This document shows positions 1 through 9,183 of a stretch of 64,000 nt of DNA, in pieces. Position numbers and translations under genes: made by a program. Position 1 is the first letter of the stretch, and each line of letters opens with the position of its first letter. This DNA comes from Paenibacillus mendelii (GTDB lineage Bacteria > Bacillota > Bacilli > Paenibacillales > Paenibacillaceae): positions 602,431-666,430 of the forward strand of contig NZ_JANHOF010000002.1 in NCBI RefSeq assembly GCF_024498075.1. Direction: 5' to 3'. Below the pieces are notes generated by a model, which did not search any database, was not told the DNA's origin, and worked only from the letters and a program-made list of their open reading frames with translations.

Positions 1-357
1 TGAAGAGATCAGGCTTTTGCGTGAGCCCCACTCCCCGTACGGGCCAGGCCACATGTAATAGCCCGCCTTGGTCGAGATAATCATCTCATCCCGGTACGGC
101 TTGAAGTCAGCTGCAAGCACACGGCCGAACATTTCTTCCGCCGAGCCTGCCGGAGGTCCATAGTTGTTCGCCAAATCAAAGTGCGTTATGCCGAGGTCGA
201 ATGCCCGATGGAGAATGGCACGGCCGTTCTCATGCGTATCCACACCTCCGAAATTATGCCATAGGCCGAGCGAAATCGCTGGAAGCTTCAGTCCTGATTT
301 TCCGCAGCGATTATACTTCATTGAAGCATAGCGCTCCTTGCTTGCCGCGTATACCAT
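1..357 (-). CDS. Aldo/keto reductase, YghZ/Gpr-like (N-terminal part, cut by window start)
   Basis: This is the first 119 codons of a gene that continues beyond the window start. The protein begins MVYAASKERYASMKYNRCGK, then shows LGLWHNFGG, a FDLANNYGPP block and ISTKAGYYMWPGPYG. These are the landmarks of the YghZ/Gpr subgroup of aldo/keto reductases (L-glyceraldehyde-3-phosphate reductase and the Kv-beta-like relatives). The catalytic Asp, Tyr (in ANNYGPP) and Lys (in STKAG) are present. The start at 357 is preceded by AAAGGAG at good spacing. It is a cytosolic NADPH-dependent carbonyl reductase by family; the substrate cannot be told from this fragment. Confidence 0.9.
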   Translation of the reverse strand, partial: MVYAASKERYASMKYNRCGKSGLKLPAISLGLWHNFGGVDTHENGRAILHRAFDLGITHFDLANNYGPPAGSAEEMFGRVLAADFKPYRDEMIISTKAGYYMWPGPYGEWGSRKSLISS

Positions 358-395
358 TTGTATCACTCCTTTATATTCGTATATCTATATAGATT

Positions 396-567
396 GAACG
401 AAAGAAAGGGACAATGAGTGGAGCAGGAAGAATGATTCTGGAGAAGCGTTAGCGGTCGCCTTTGTTCCCGGATATCAACCTATAAATACAATTCAATGAA
501 ATCCGGGAACAACAGCGATCGGAAGAACATTCTGCCTGCGCAACGGCTTGTGCAAATCTTTCGTTCG
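396..567. repeat. Large imperfect inverted repeat
   Basis: The gap between the reductase and the DUF4080 gene is almost filled by one imperfect palindrome. Outer arms GAACGAAAGA (396-405) and its complement (558-567) enclose inner arms at about 423-473 and 501-540 that share GCAGG-AGAATG, a CGATCGC/GCGGTCGC block and TTGTTCCCGGAT with its complement ATCCGGGAACAA. The loop (about 474-500) is AT-rich. Transcribed in either direction it would fold into a long hairpin. It has no ORF, so it is either a dispersed MITE-like element or a bidirectional terminator. Confidence 0.65.
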
Positions 568-576
568 AATAGCCGA

Positions 577-2391
577 TTACAACGATACCGCCTTGTCCAG
601 AAGCAGCGTGAACGCCTTCGGAGGCGCACCGTCCTGACGGCCGCCGTTGCCATATACAACGATTAACAATGTTTCGGAAGCTTGAATTTCACCTGTCTTG
701 AGATAGGTCTCCAGATCAAATGGAAGCCGTTCGATGACCGAATGCTTGTGCATCTCCTTCTCGCCAAGAGCCAGTTCTGCAAAGTCGCCGGAAACCTCAC
801 CAGGACGATCCGCAAGACGCTGCATCCAACCGTTCAAGACTGCTTTATCCATGACGAAATCCCACCAAACCTTGCGCGGCTTGTATTTATGGTTCAAGAA
901 GTAATCGAGCTTCATCAGGCCGAGTACGACATCTGGCCGCCAAGTAAGCGCGGTGCCGGAAATCCGGGCATCTTCAATCGTTTTCTCCAGGAATGACCAG
1001 AGTCTGGAGAACAGATCCTCCAGCTGATGACCGATCTTCTGCCAGCCCTTGCTCTCCCAGAAATCGCCGAAGCGCTGGAAGAAATCGAACGGCGAAGGAA
1101 ACGCCCGCTCCACGAGATAGAGCAGCACATGATCCATCCGATGCGCATTCCAATACTTCTCCAGCACATCCTCGACGCGTTTAATCCTTACAATATCACC
1201 AAACGGAAGCAAATTGTTGCCCAGAATTTCATAAGGCGCCCGGTCCATATAAACATAACCGTGTTTCTCTGCCTCTCGCCGCATTCCCGTGCCGCGCAGC
1301 ATCTTCAGAAAGCCCAGCTGCATCTCCTCCGGACGGAGAGCGAACACTTCGTTAAAGGTTTTGCTGAACGTGTCGTAATCCTCATGCGGCAAGCCTGCGA
1401 TCAAATCAAGATGCTGATCGATCTTACCGCTTTGCTTGGCTTTCAGGACGGTCCGCGACAGCTTCTCGAAGTTCTGCCTGCGCTGAACCGCTTCATTCGT
1501 CAGATCATTCGTCGATTGCACGCCGATCTCGAATCGGAAGATGCCCGGTGGCGCATGCTCAGCTAAGTAATCCATCACATCCGGGGGCATAATGTCGCCC
1601 GTAATTTCGAACTGGAACACGCATCCGCGATGGTTCTCGATCAGAAACCGGAACATCTCGAGCGCATAATCCCGTTTGATGTTGAACGTCCGGTCAACAA
1701 ACTTGATTAATTTCGCCCCGGAATCGATCAGATACACAATGTCTGCCTTCGTCCGCTCGATATCATAGTAGCGAACGCCGCTCTCAATGCTGGATAAGCA
1801 GAACTGGCAGCTGAATGGGCAGCCCCGGCTCGTCTCGAAATAGACGACCCGGTTTGCAAGGCTGGGCACATCCTCGGCGAACCGGTGCGGCGAAGGAAGC
1901 TTGGCCAGGTCGAGCTTCGGCCTAGGCGGATTAACGATAACCTCTTCTCTGCCGTCCGCGTGCCGTTTCCGGTAGGTCACACCGAATACCATATGGAACT
2001 TCTGCGTGTCCCGAATCTCAGTGAGCAGATGGTGGAAGGTTTCTTCTCCTTCGCCTACGACGATAAAATCGACCTCAGGAAGCCGCTCCATCCAAAAGTT
2101 CATATCGTAGCTCACTTCAGGCCCGCCGAGCACGATTCGTACGGTCGGCATGATTTTTCGCAGCATATCGATAACCGTAATCGTCTCCTCAATGTTCCAG
2201 ATGTAACACGAGAAGCCGACCACGTCCGGATTGCGCGCATACAGATCCGAGACGATGTTCATCACCGGATCTTTAATCGTATATTCCGCAATATCCATGT
2301 CGAACTCGTCTCCGCAGTACGCTTTCAGGCAGCGCAGCGCGAGCGAGGTGTGAATGTATTTGGCGTTCAAGGTCGCCAGTACAACTTTCAT
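577..2391 (-). CDS. B12-binding-domain radical SAM protein, DUF4080 family
   Basis: The protein has about 604 residues. An N-terminal cobalamin-binding-like Rossmann domain (first ~140 residues; VGFSCYIWNIEE, IVLGGPEVSYD, VVGEGEETF) is followed by a radical SAM core with the cluster-binding CX3CX2C motif at C191, C195 and C198 (RGCPFSCQFC). The rest matches the length and layout of DUF4080 proteins, which are widespread in Firmicutes and have no established substrate. I place the start at MKVVLATLN (2391), which has GAGGG upstream; the in-frame ATG at 2409 has no ribosome binding site. It is transcribed alone, and its neighbours give no clue to the substrate. Confidence 0.88.
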   Translation of the reverse strand: MKVVLATLNAKYIHTSLALRCLKAYCGDEFDMDIAEYTIKDPVMNIVSDLYARNPDVVGFSCYIWNIEETITVIDMLRKIMPTVRIVLGGPEVSYDMNFWMERLPEVDFIVVGEGEETFHHLLTEIRDTQKFHMVFGVTYRKRHADGREEVIVNPPRPKLDLAKLPSPHRFAEDVPSLANRVVYFETSRGCPFSCQFCLSSIESGVRYYDIERTKADIVYLIDSGAKLIKFVDRTFNIKRDYALEMFRFLIENHRGCVFQFEITGDIMPPDVMDYLAEHAPPGIFRFEIGVQSTNDLTNEAVQRRQNFEKLSRTVLKAKQSGKIDQHLDLIAGLPHEDYDTFSKTFNEVFALRPEEMQLGFLKMLRGTGMRREAEKHGYVYMDRAPYEILGNNLLPFGDIVRIKRVEDVLEKYWNAHRMDHVLLYLVERAFPSPFDFFQRFGDFWESKGWQKIGHQLEDLFSRLWSFLEKTIEDARISGTALTWRPDVVLGLMKLDYFLNHKYKPRKVWWDFVMDKAVLNGWMQRLADRPGEVSGDFAELALGEKEMHKHSVIERLPFDLETYLKTGEIQASETLLIVVYGNGGRQDGAPPKAFTLLLDKAVSL

Positions 2392-2450
2392 TTTTGTAGT
2401 GTCCCTCATTTATGAACCAAAGTTGTTTCCATTGTACCGAAAATACGGTC

Positions 2451-2507
2451 AAAAAAGAAGGGCTCCCCTTCTGCAGCGCGAAATCGCTCTGTCAAGGTCA
2501 GCCCTTC
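2451..2507 (-). terminator. Rho-independent terminator of the serine protease gene
   Basis: Arms GAAGGGCT (2457-2464) and AGCCCTTC (2500-2507) enclose a second small AGCG/CGCT stem. Read on the minus strand the hairpin is followed by a run of six T (2451-2456). It lies directly behind the stop of the protease gene. Confidence 0.7.
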
Positions 2508-2539
2508 ACTCTTATACGCTATCGATAAGGATGTCAAGA

Positions 2540-4081
2540 TTAAGAACGTACCTGCACATGCATCTTATCCTTCTCCTGCATGTCGATCACCGGATAACGC
2601 ACACGCCACGTTCCGTTCCCCAGGTTCGTCACTTCACCCTCTTTGAAACCACGAGGCTCGAAGTTGAATACCTGCTCATAATATACAACTAATTGAATCT
2701 GGTCCTCAGGAAGCATGCGACGAAGCTCTGCCCCCGCATCGACTGCCCAGTAACGCAGCTCATCGACCGTGGAATGACCGTATAGCATATAGAAGGAAGG
2801 ATCAATAATGGCTGTAATAAGCAATCCGCTCTTCGCATCGCGCGATACGTTCCAGCGCTCCAGCTTCGTCTCCCCTTCTGAGGTCGGCAGCGTTCCGAAT
2901 TCGTCCTCCATCAGCTTACGGATTTCATCTGTAGAGGATCCAACCAGCGTATCCGGGAGACGGCTCGGCAGGAATGCCACCTCCCCGACAGGATACTCTA
3001 TGCTATCAAGCAGTGAAAAGACATTCGACATCGGAATGGCAAAATTCAGATCGGCGGAAGATTTATCTATGCCGGAAGAGGTGATACCCACCAGCTCGCC
3101 GTAATCGTTAAACAGCGCACCGCCTGAGCTGCCGTGGTCGATTGGCACACTGATTTGGATCGCATCATAATAAATATTGCTTACAATTCCTTCGGACACG
3201 GTATTCTGCACACCGAGCGGGCTGCCGATCGCCACGACATGATCGCCCTTCTGCAGATCGTAGCCGGTTCCAAGCAGAACCGGGTCATATCCGATTTCCT
3301 GCTTGGTCTGAATAACGGCAAGGTCGTAATCTTCGTCGTAAGCAACGATGCCTTCCACCTCTAGCGAATCGCCGTCTATGGTGATCACCGTTGCTTCGGA
3401 TGCATCGGCTATGACATGATAATTGGTCAGAATCTGGTTGCCCCCGATGACAACACCGCTTCCCTGCGCACGTTTCGTATTAATCATAACTACCTTCTCA
3501 TCATTCAACTGTACGATCTTGCTCGTTGTCAGCTTCGGCTTCGCAGCCTCCAAAGCTTCCTGTGCCTTCCGCCAGGCTTCCTCTCGTGCTGCATAGAGCC
3601 TCTCGGCGGAGGTGATTCGAATCACCTTCGTCTTCGAATCCATGGCAACATCGGCGCCTAATGCCTCTGCCACGAAGCGCAGCGGTACGAATGTAGCGCC
3701 ATTCCGTTGCTGGGCAGGCACGTCCAGCTTCACGGCCTTTCCGTTCTTAATCGCCTGCTTGGTGCCGATCTGCAGGGATATCTTCGTATTGCCTTTGCTT
3801 GCAATGATTGTTTTGGTCTCCGGCTCCCAAGCTACATCCGCATTCAATGCGGTGAAGATCGCCCGCATCGGTACCAGTGTTGTCCCATTCGTAACGATCG
3901 GTGACGGGGATAAAATTAATTTCGTTCCATCTAAAAATACGGAGATGGTGGAGGATTGCGAGGCTGCGGTACTTACAGGCGCTGCGGCAGCATGACTGGG
4001 TGAAAGTCCCGACAGCGGCGCTAGTACAAGTCCGGCAGCGAGCACGGACAGCAGCATGTGTTGCTTCATCTTTAATTTCAC
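2540..4081 (-). CDS. Secreted trypsin-like serine protease with copper-amine-oxidase N-like domain
   Basis: A 513-residue exported protein. Residues 1-33 form a signal peptide ending SHAAAA. Residues ~47-157 are two halves of a copper amine oxidase N-terminal-like domain (GTTLVPMRAIFTALNADVAW and GATFVPLRFVAEALGA), a cell-wall-associated module common in Paenibacillus. A coiled stretch (160-185) leads into an S1C/DegP-like protease with His222 (TNYHVIAD), Asp253 (DYDLAVI) and Ser319 (DHGSSGGAL). There is no PDZ domain; the last ~130 residues are not recognised. The start is a GTG at 4081 with GGAGG nine bases upstream. The likely role is extracytoplasmic proteolysis or quality control; the target is unknown. 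Confidence 0.9.
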   Translation of the reverse strand: MKLKMKQHMLLSVLAAGLVLAPLSGLSPSHAAAAPVSTAASQSSTISVFLDGTKLILSPSPIVTNGTTLVPMRAIFTALNADVAWEPETKTIIASKGNTKISLQIGTKQAIKNGKAVKLDVPAQQRNGATFVPLRFVAEALGADVAMDSKTKVIRITSAERLYAAREEAWRKAQEALEAAKPKLTTSKIVQLNDEKVVMINTKRAQGSGVVIGGNQILTNYHVIADASEATVITIDGDSLEVEGIVAYDEDYDLAVIQTKQEIGYDPVLLGTGYDLQKGDHVVAIGSPLGVQNTVSEGIVSNIYYDAIQISVPIDHGSSGGALFNDYGELVGITSSGIDKSSADLNFAIPMSNVFSLLDSIEYPVGEVAFLPSRLPDTLVGSSTDEIRKLMEDEFGTLPTSEGETKLERWNVSRDAKSGLLITAIIDPSFYMLYGHSTVDELRYWAVDAGAELRRMLPEDQIQLVVYYEQVFNFEPRGFKEGEVTNLGNGTWRVRYPVIDMQEKDKMHVQVRS

Positions 4082-4291
4082 TTCTGATTTCCTCCAATTA
4101 TCTCCTAAAATTCCATGTGGCTATCGTATCACCCCCCCTAGCTTTTTGTCTATGAAAATGATGAAAACAGGCCTCTTCTCATAGGAATAGCGGTAGATTC
4201 ATAGTCACGGGCGCAACCAATCCCTTCATGGCATTGCAAGGCTGTTCGTGCTATATTGAGGTTAACTTGCAGAGGACGGTGTTATAGCGTA

Positions 4292-5377
4292 ATGACGGAT
4301 CGACAAAGAGACAAGAAACAAAGCAGGGATAATGGCAGCCGTGGAACGAGGCGTAAAGGTACCGTTCCTCCCCCCGCGGCAAAGCCCGGGCATGCCCCTA
4401 GCCGCGCCAAGACGCCCTCAAGCCGCGGTACAGGTAATGGAACAAGTCAGAGAAACGACCGGACCCGTGTCGATCGTGATCGCAGAACGATTCCGGACAA
4501 ACAATTCACCGTTCAAGAACCGGCCGAGCTGCTGTCGTTCCTACTGCTGAATCTCTCGCATATGGGCCGCAACTCCGTCAAGGCATTGCTTGCCCGCGGA
4601 CAAGTATCGGTCAATGGACATGCTGCCGTAACGACCTACAACTATCCCTTGCAGCCGGGACAGACAGTCACCATCCGCATGGATAAGACTGATGCCGCTC
4701 CACCTATGATCGGTCTTACGATCTTGCATGAAGACGAAGACATTATCGTCATATCGAAGGATGCCGGTTTGTTATCGATCGCTTCATCCCAGGAGCCCGA
4801 ATTAACCGCCTATCGCCAGCTCACCGACCATGTTCGCAGAGAAAACGCCAAGAACCGTATATTTGTCGTGCACCGCTTGGATCGGGACACTTCGGGAGTC
4901 ATGATGTTCGCCAAGAGCGAGCAGGTGCAGCAAACGCTGCAGAACGGCTGGAAGGAGCTCGTTAATGAGCGTCTGTACGTTGCCCTTGTCGAGGGATCGA
5001 TCAAGAAGCCTGAAGGCACCATATCCTCTTGGCTGAAAGAGAGCAAGACGCTGAAGATGTACTCCAGCCCTTATCCTAACGATGGTCTGCATGCCGTAAC
5101 GCATTATAAAGTGATACAGACCAATCGAAGCTTTTCCTTATTAGAAGTCCAGCTCGAAACCGGTCGGAAAAATCAAATACGCGTACACATGCAGGATATC
5201 GGGCATCCCATCGCAGGCGACAAGAAATACGGCTCTACCTCGAAGCCCATCGGCCGCTTGGGGCTGCATGCGCGCGTCTTGTCCTTTACCCACCCCACGA
5301 CAGGGGACGCGATGCGCTTTGAGACAGACATTCCCAAGTCCTTCCTCACACCTTTTCGCACTGAATCCCCACAATAA
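4292..5377 (+). CDS. RluA-family rRNA/tRNA pseudouridine synthase
   Basis: About 361 residues. The first ~70 residues are a low-complexity, Arg/Lys-rich tail not typical of the family and probably disordered. An S4-like RNA-binding domain follows (SVKALLARGQVSVNG), then the catalytic domain with the signature HRLDRDTSG (catalytic Asp about residue 197), and the C-terminal GRKNQIRVHM and HPIAGDKKYG motifs. It isomerises uridine to pseudouridine in RNA; the exact site cannot be told. I take the ATG at 4292 because the longer frame would start at a TTG without a ribosome binding site; the AGAGGA upstream of 4292 is rather far. Confidence 0.9.
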   Translation: MTDRQRDKKQSRDNGSRGTRRKGTVPPPAAKPGHAPSRAKTPSSRGTGNGTSQRNDRTRVDRDRRTIPDKQFTVQEPAELLSFLLLNLSHMGRNSVKALLARGQVSVNGHAAVTTYNYPLQPGQTVTIRMDKTDAAPPMIGLTILHEDEDIIVISKDAGLLSIASSQEPELTAYRQLTDHVRRENAKNRIFVVHRLDRDTSGVMMFAKSEQVQQTLQNGWKELVNERLYVALVEGSIKKPEGTISSWLKESKTLKMYSSPYPNDGLHAVTHYKVIQTNRSFSLLEVQLETGRKNQIRVHMQDIGHPIAGDKKYGSTSKPIGRLGLHARVLSFTHPTTGDAMRFETDIPKSFLTPFRTESPQ

Positions 5378-5463
5378 AATCGTGCGGGGTGAATTATGAA
5401 TCCTTCGGCCAAGTGAGGTATACTAGACAAAGTAAGCGACATTCTTGAAGGGAGTTTGATACC

Positions 5464-6696
5464 ATGGCAGCATTGGAACAACAACTAGAGCGTTATGCAG
5501 AATTGATCGTTAAAGTCGGTGTTAACGTACAGCAGCATCAAGAAGTGTTTATAACCGCTTCCATTGAGATGGCTTCCCTTGCGCGACTTGTCGCAGGCAA
5601 AGCCTACGAAGCCGGCGCGAAGAACGTGCATGTGGATTGGGTCGACGAAGCATTGTCACGTTTGAAATACGAGAAGGCCGAGGATGAAGTGTTTAATGTA
5701 TTCCCCGAGTGGGAAACCGCCAAACGAAACGATTTTGTCAAGCGCGGCGCGGCATTCATCTCCATCGTTTCGTCCAGTCCCGACCTGCTCAAGGGGATTG
5801 ATTCCAAGCGGATCGGCAGCTATCAGAAAGCATCCGGCCTTGGACTCCGCGAGTTCCGCCGGGCGATTCAATCGGATAAAGTGAGCTGGACCGTTGTCGC
5901 AGCAGCTTCGAAAGCATGGGCGGCGAAAGTATTCCCGGATGCTACGGCAGATGAATCTGTCAGCAAGCTGTGGTCGGCCATCTTCGATTCCGTTCGTCTC
6001 CAAGCTCCCGATCCGGTTCAAGCATGGAAGGACCACAATGCGAACCTACATAGCAAAGTCGATATTCTCAATGAGCGGCACTACCGGAAGCTGCACTACC
6101 GGGCTCCAGGAACGGATCTGACGATAGAGCTTCACGATAAGCATCTATGGGTAGGCGCGAGCAGCACCAATGTGGACGGCATTCCATTCATGGCTAACAT
6201 GCCGACTGAAGAAGTATTCACGGTTCCGCTTAAGGAAGGTGTGAAAGGCTATGTGTCCAGCACCAAGCCGCTTAGCTACGGCGGGAATATCATTGATCGG
6301 TTTAAAGTCACCTTCGAGAACGGCCGCATCGTGAAGACGGAAGCCGAGGAAGGGCAAGCTATCCTCCAGCAGCTCGTCGATAGCGATGAAGGATCCCACT
6401 ATTTAGGCGAGATCGCCCTGGTGCCGCACGAATCCCCGATCTCTCAATCGGGCGTGCTGTTCTACAATACATTGTTCGACGAGAATGCCTCGAATCACCT
6501 TGCCATCGGCAGCGGATATGCCTTCAATGTAGAAGGCGGCAAATCGATGAGCCCGGAAGAGCTGGAGAAGCATGGGGTTAACAGCAGCATTACGCATGTC
6601 GACTTCATGATTGGCTCGGCGGATATGGATATCGACGGCATACGTCCAGACGGTACGGTCGAACCTATATTCCGTAAAGGCAACTGGGCGTTCTAA
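5464..6696 (+). CDS. M29-family aminopeptidase (AmpS/PepS type)
   Basis: 410 residues, the normal length for the thermophilic metallo-aminopeptidase family M29. The N-terminus (LERYAELIVKVGVNVQ) and the C-terminal block with the HVDFMIGS motif near residue 380 are typical. It is a cytosolic two-metal exopeptidase that removes N-terminal residues from peptides. GAAGGGAG stands nine bases before the ATG. A TATACT box lies about 40 bases upstream of the start. The gene is followed by its own terminator and is probably monocistronic. Confidence 0.93.
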   Translation: MAALEQQLERYAELIVKVGVNVQQHQEVFITASIEMASLARLVAGKAYEAGAKNVHVDWVDEALSRLKYEKAEDEVFNVFPEWETAKRNDFVKRGAAFISIVSSSPDLLKGIDSKRIGSYQKASGLGLREFRRAIQSDKVSWTVVAAASKAWAAKVFPDATADESVSKLWSAIFDSVRLQAPDPVQAWKDHNANLHSKVDILNERHYRKLHYRAPGTDLTIELHDKHLWVGASSTNVDGIPFMANMPTEEVFTVPLKEGVKGYVSSTKPLSYGGNIIDRFKVTFENGRIVKTEAEEGQAILQQLVDSDEGSHYLGEIALVPHESPISQSGVLFYNTLFDENASNHLAIGSGYAFNVEGGKSMSPEELEKHGVNSSITHVDFMIGSADMDIDGIRPDGTVEPIFRKGNWAF

Positions 6697-6740
6697 CTGC
6701 GTATTAACCGTTCAACAAGTTCATAAGGAAATAATCACAG

Positions 6741-6778
6741 GACGGGGCGTCTGCTGACAGGCGTCCCGTTTGTTATTT
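6741..6778 (+). terminator. Terminator behind the aminopeptidase gene
   Basis: ACGGGGCG and CGTCCCGT (one G-U pair) around a short loop, followed by TTTGTTATTT. It ends the aminopeptidase transcript before the potassium transporter gene. Confidence 0.7.
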
Positions 6779-6853
6779 CATTTGGTCATATTTTGTCTAA
6801 AGACCGCTCAATCTGGTATCATACATCTAAAAGGCCTTCTGGAGGCGATCTTC

Positions 6854-8203
6854 TTGCGTTTACCTTCCCGCAAACGGAGGTTAAGTTCTGTACAACTTGT
6901 CGTTATGCTCTATATTCTAACAACCTTCCTTGCTGCGGTTCTGCTTCGCCTCCCGATCTTTCATAAGCCAGGGGTCAGCTTGAGCTTCATCGATTCTTTG
7001 TTTACGGCAGCCAGCTCGGTGAGCGTGACAGGTCTTAGTGTCGTTACCGTTCATGAGGTGTTCAACAACGGGGGTATCGTTCTGCTTACCGTCTTATTTC
7101 AAATCGGCGGTATCGGCATCATGACGCTCAGCACACTATTCTGGCTGCTATTCGGCCAGCGGATCGGACTAGAGCAGCGTATGGTCATTGCGACAGATCA
7201 CAATCGTCCGGGACTTTCCGGTCTCGTTCAATTAATGCGAAGCATTCTGATGATCGCTCTCATTATTGAATTGATTGGAACCGTTCTGCTTGGTACCTAT
7301 ACATGGTTAGCCGGTTATCACGATCACTGGTACACCGCCTATTTCAACAGCTTCTTCACATCTGTCAGCGCGTTCACCAATGCAGGCTTCTTCCTGCAGA
7401 GCGATTCCATGATCAGCTATGCCAATGATTACATCTATCAGGTGATCGTGATGTTTCTCATTATTAGCGGTGCAATCGGATTCCCGGTTCTGCTTGAGCT
7501 GAAGCGCCGGCTGGTGAACCGGAAGCAGCGGCAGCATTTCTCGCTCTTTACGAAAATAACGACGCTCACCTTCGCTGTATTGATCGTTGTCGGGGCGCTC
7601 TTGTTCTATGTATTCGAGCAGGGACGGTTTCTGCAGGATAAATCCTGGCATGAATCCTTCTTCTACGCTCTGTTCCATTCCGTTTCATCCCGCAGCGGCG
7701 GGTTGTCGACGATGGACATTTCGCTCCTCTCGACATCGACGATGATGATGCTGTCCGGACTGATGTTTATCGGGGCATCGCCAAGCAGCGTCGGCGGCGG
7801 TATCCGCACCACCACTTTCTTCGTGTTAGTGGCGGCGGTATTCGCCTATATGAGGGGCTATAAGGAGGTTAAAGTATTCGGCAGGGAGCTGGAGGAGGAT
7901 GACATTAAACGTGCCTTCATCGTTTTCTTCGCGGCCATTGGCCTCATCTTTACATCCGTCCTTCTTCTTACGGCCTTTGAAGACATTCCATTCGAACGGT
8001 TATTGTTCGAGGTTTGCTCCGCATTCGGAACGACCGGCCTCTCCGCAGGTATAACCGAAACGCTAGGTACCGCAAGCAAGATCGTACTCATTATCACGAT
8101 GATTATCGGCCGGATCGGACTCGTCAACCTCCTTCTCCTGAAGAAGGACGATCAGCCGGTGCGGATCCGCTATCCCAAGGAGCATGTCATCGTCGGTCAA
8201 TAA
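6854..8203 (+). CDS. ktrB: KtrB-like Trk/HKT-type potassium uptake channel subunit
   Basis: 449 residues with the four M1-P-M2 repeats of the TrkH/KtrB family. The four pore-loop segments are visible as SVSVTGLSVV, AFTNAGFF, SSRSGGLSTM and FGTTGLSAG, each with the filter glycine. It forms the membrane part of a potassium (sodium-coupled) uptake system. The frame is open further upstream, but the start is set at the TTG at 6854 because GGAGG precedes it by about eight bases and the length then matches KtrB of Bacillus. No ktrA gene for the nucleotide-binding gating subunit is next to it, as with the split KtrCD loci, so the partner must be encoded elsewhere. Confidence 0.87.
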   Translation: MRLPSRKRRLSSVQLVVMLYILTTFLAAVLLRLPIFHKPGVSLSFIDSLFTAASSVSVTGLSVVTVHEVFNNGGIVLLTVLFQIGGIGIMTLSTLFWLLFGQRIGLEQRMVIATDHNRPGLSGLVQLMRSILMIALIIELIGTVLLGTYTWLAGYHDHWYTAYFNSFFTSVSAFTNAGFFLQSDSMISYANDYIYQVIVMFLIISGAIGFPVLLELKRRLVNRKQRQHFSLFTKITTLTFAVLIVVGALLFYVFEQGRFLQDKSWHESFFYALFHSVSSRSGGLSTMDISLLSTSTMMMLSGLMFIGASPSSVGGGIRTTTFFVLVAAVFAYMRGYKEVKVFGRELEEDDIKRAFIVFFAAIGLIFTSVLLLTAFEDIPFERLLFEVCSAFGTTGLSAGITETLGTASKIVLIITMIIGRIGLVNLLLLKKDDQPVRIRYPKEHVIVGQ

Positions 8204-8260
8204 CGGCTGCGTCCGCTGTTGATACGTACTACCGAAAGGTTGAACTCTTTCCCGAAAGAA

Positions 8261-8298
8261 CAAAGGCGCACCCCGCAATTCAACGGGATGCGCCTTTG
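8261..8298. terminator. Strong hairpin between ktrB and pirin genes
   Basis: CAAAGGCGCACCCCG pairs with CGGGATGCGCCTTTG over 15 bp with one G-U pair and an eight-base loop. The plus-strand tail is not T-rich; the minus-strand tail is TTCTTTC. It probably terminates ktrB transcription. Confidence 0.55.
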
Positions 8299-8484
8299 TG
8301 CATTGCAGGGCTTCTTTCCTATTGCCCGGGAAATTATGACACGTTCCGAACATCCTATACTGCTGCAGCGAAGCTATTGTTTAAAAACCAATCGTCAGAC
8401 TAGCCTCCATACTCATTGTCCCAATTTTGCAACCCAACAGCTAGTCATGATATCGTAATAAGTAAATGAAGGGAGCGATAGCTC

Positions 8485-9183
8485 ATGATAAAGATTTATC
8501 CGGATTCATCCCGTTTTGCGGGGGACAGAGGATGGCTGCGCAGCCGGTTCAGCTTTTCATTCGGCGATTATTACGATGAAACCAACACCGAATTCGGTGC
8601 ATTACGCGTTTTTAACGATGATATTATACAAGGGGGCCATGGCTTTGGCGCTCATCCGCATCGCGAGATGGAGATCGTATCCGTCGTACTCAAGGGACAA
8701 CTGAAGCATGAAGACAATACAGGCCATACGGCCGTTACAGGCTTCGGAGGCGTACAGCGAATGTCGGCAGGTACGGGAATCATCCACTCGGAGGTTAATC
8801 CATCGGACGAGGAATGCCGCCTGCTGCAAATATGGTTCACGCCGGGAGAGAGCAAGCTTCCTCCTTCCTACGAAACAACTTCTTATGACCCAGCCGCTAT
8901 GAAGAACGCGCTGCTGCCTATCGTTTCGCACCAATCCAGCATACATGTCGCGCATATCCACCAAGATTTGACGATGTATTTATCGCAGCTGGACCCCGGA
9001 CAATCCTTGCGATTCCAGCAGCCGGAAGGCCGTAGAATCTATCTCTTCGTGATCGAAGGCGGACTGTTGCTGGAGGGCTCTATACAGCTTGAAGAACAGG
9101 ATTCCGCTCGAATTACCGAGCAGCCAGAGCTAACGATGGAGTCCGAATCAGGCGCAATGTTCATGCTGATTGATTTGCCATAG
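8485..9183 (+). CDS. Pirin family protein (bicupin, possible quercetinase)
   Basis: 232 residues. The N-terminal cupin carries the pirin metal site: His57 and His59 (HPHREME), His101 and Glu103 (GIIHSE). The FGALRVFNDDIIQGG block is a family hallmark. The C-terminal cupin lacks a clear metal site. Family members of this length (YhhW type) can cleave quercetin and are often oxidative-stress-linked; the real role here is open. GAAGGGAG with a good spacing supports the ATG. The stop codon runs directly into the 66-bp repeat array. Confidence 0.92.
   Translation: MIKIYPDSSRFAGDRGWLRSRFSFSFGDYYDETNTEFGALRVFNDDIIQGGHGFGAHPHREMEIVSVVLKGQLKHEDNTGHTAVTGFGGVQRMSAGTGIIHSEVNPSDEECRLLQIWFTPGESKLPPSYETTSYDPAAMKNALLPIVSHQSSIHVAHIHQDLTMYLSQLDPGQSLRFQQPEGRRIYLFVIEGGLLLEGSIQLEEQDSARITEQPELTMESESGAMFMLIDLP

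Noticed and set aside
1027..1566. 179-codon frame opposite the DUF4080 gene
   Set aside because: Antisense shadow: high-GC third positions of the real gene keep it open; no ribosome binding site or recognisable product.
6854..8203. KtrB without KtrA as an orphan novelty
   Set aside because: Split Ktr loci, with the gating subunit encoded elsewhere, are normal in bacilli.
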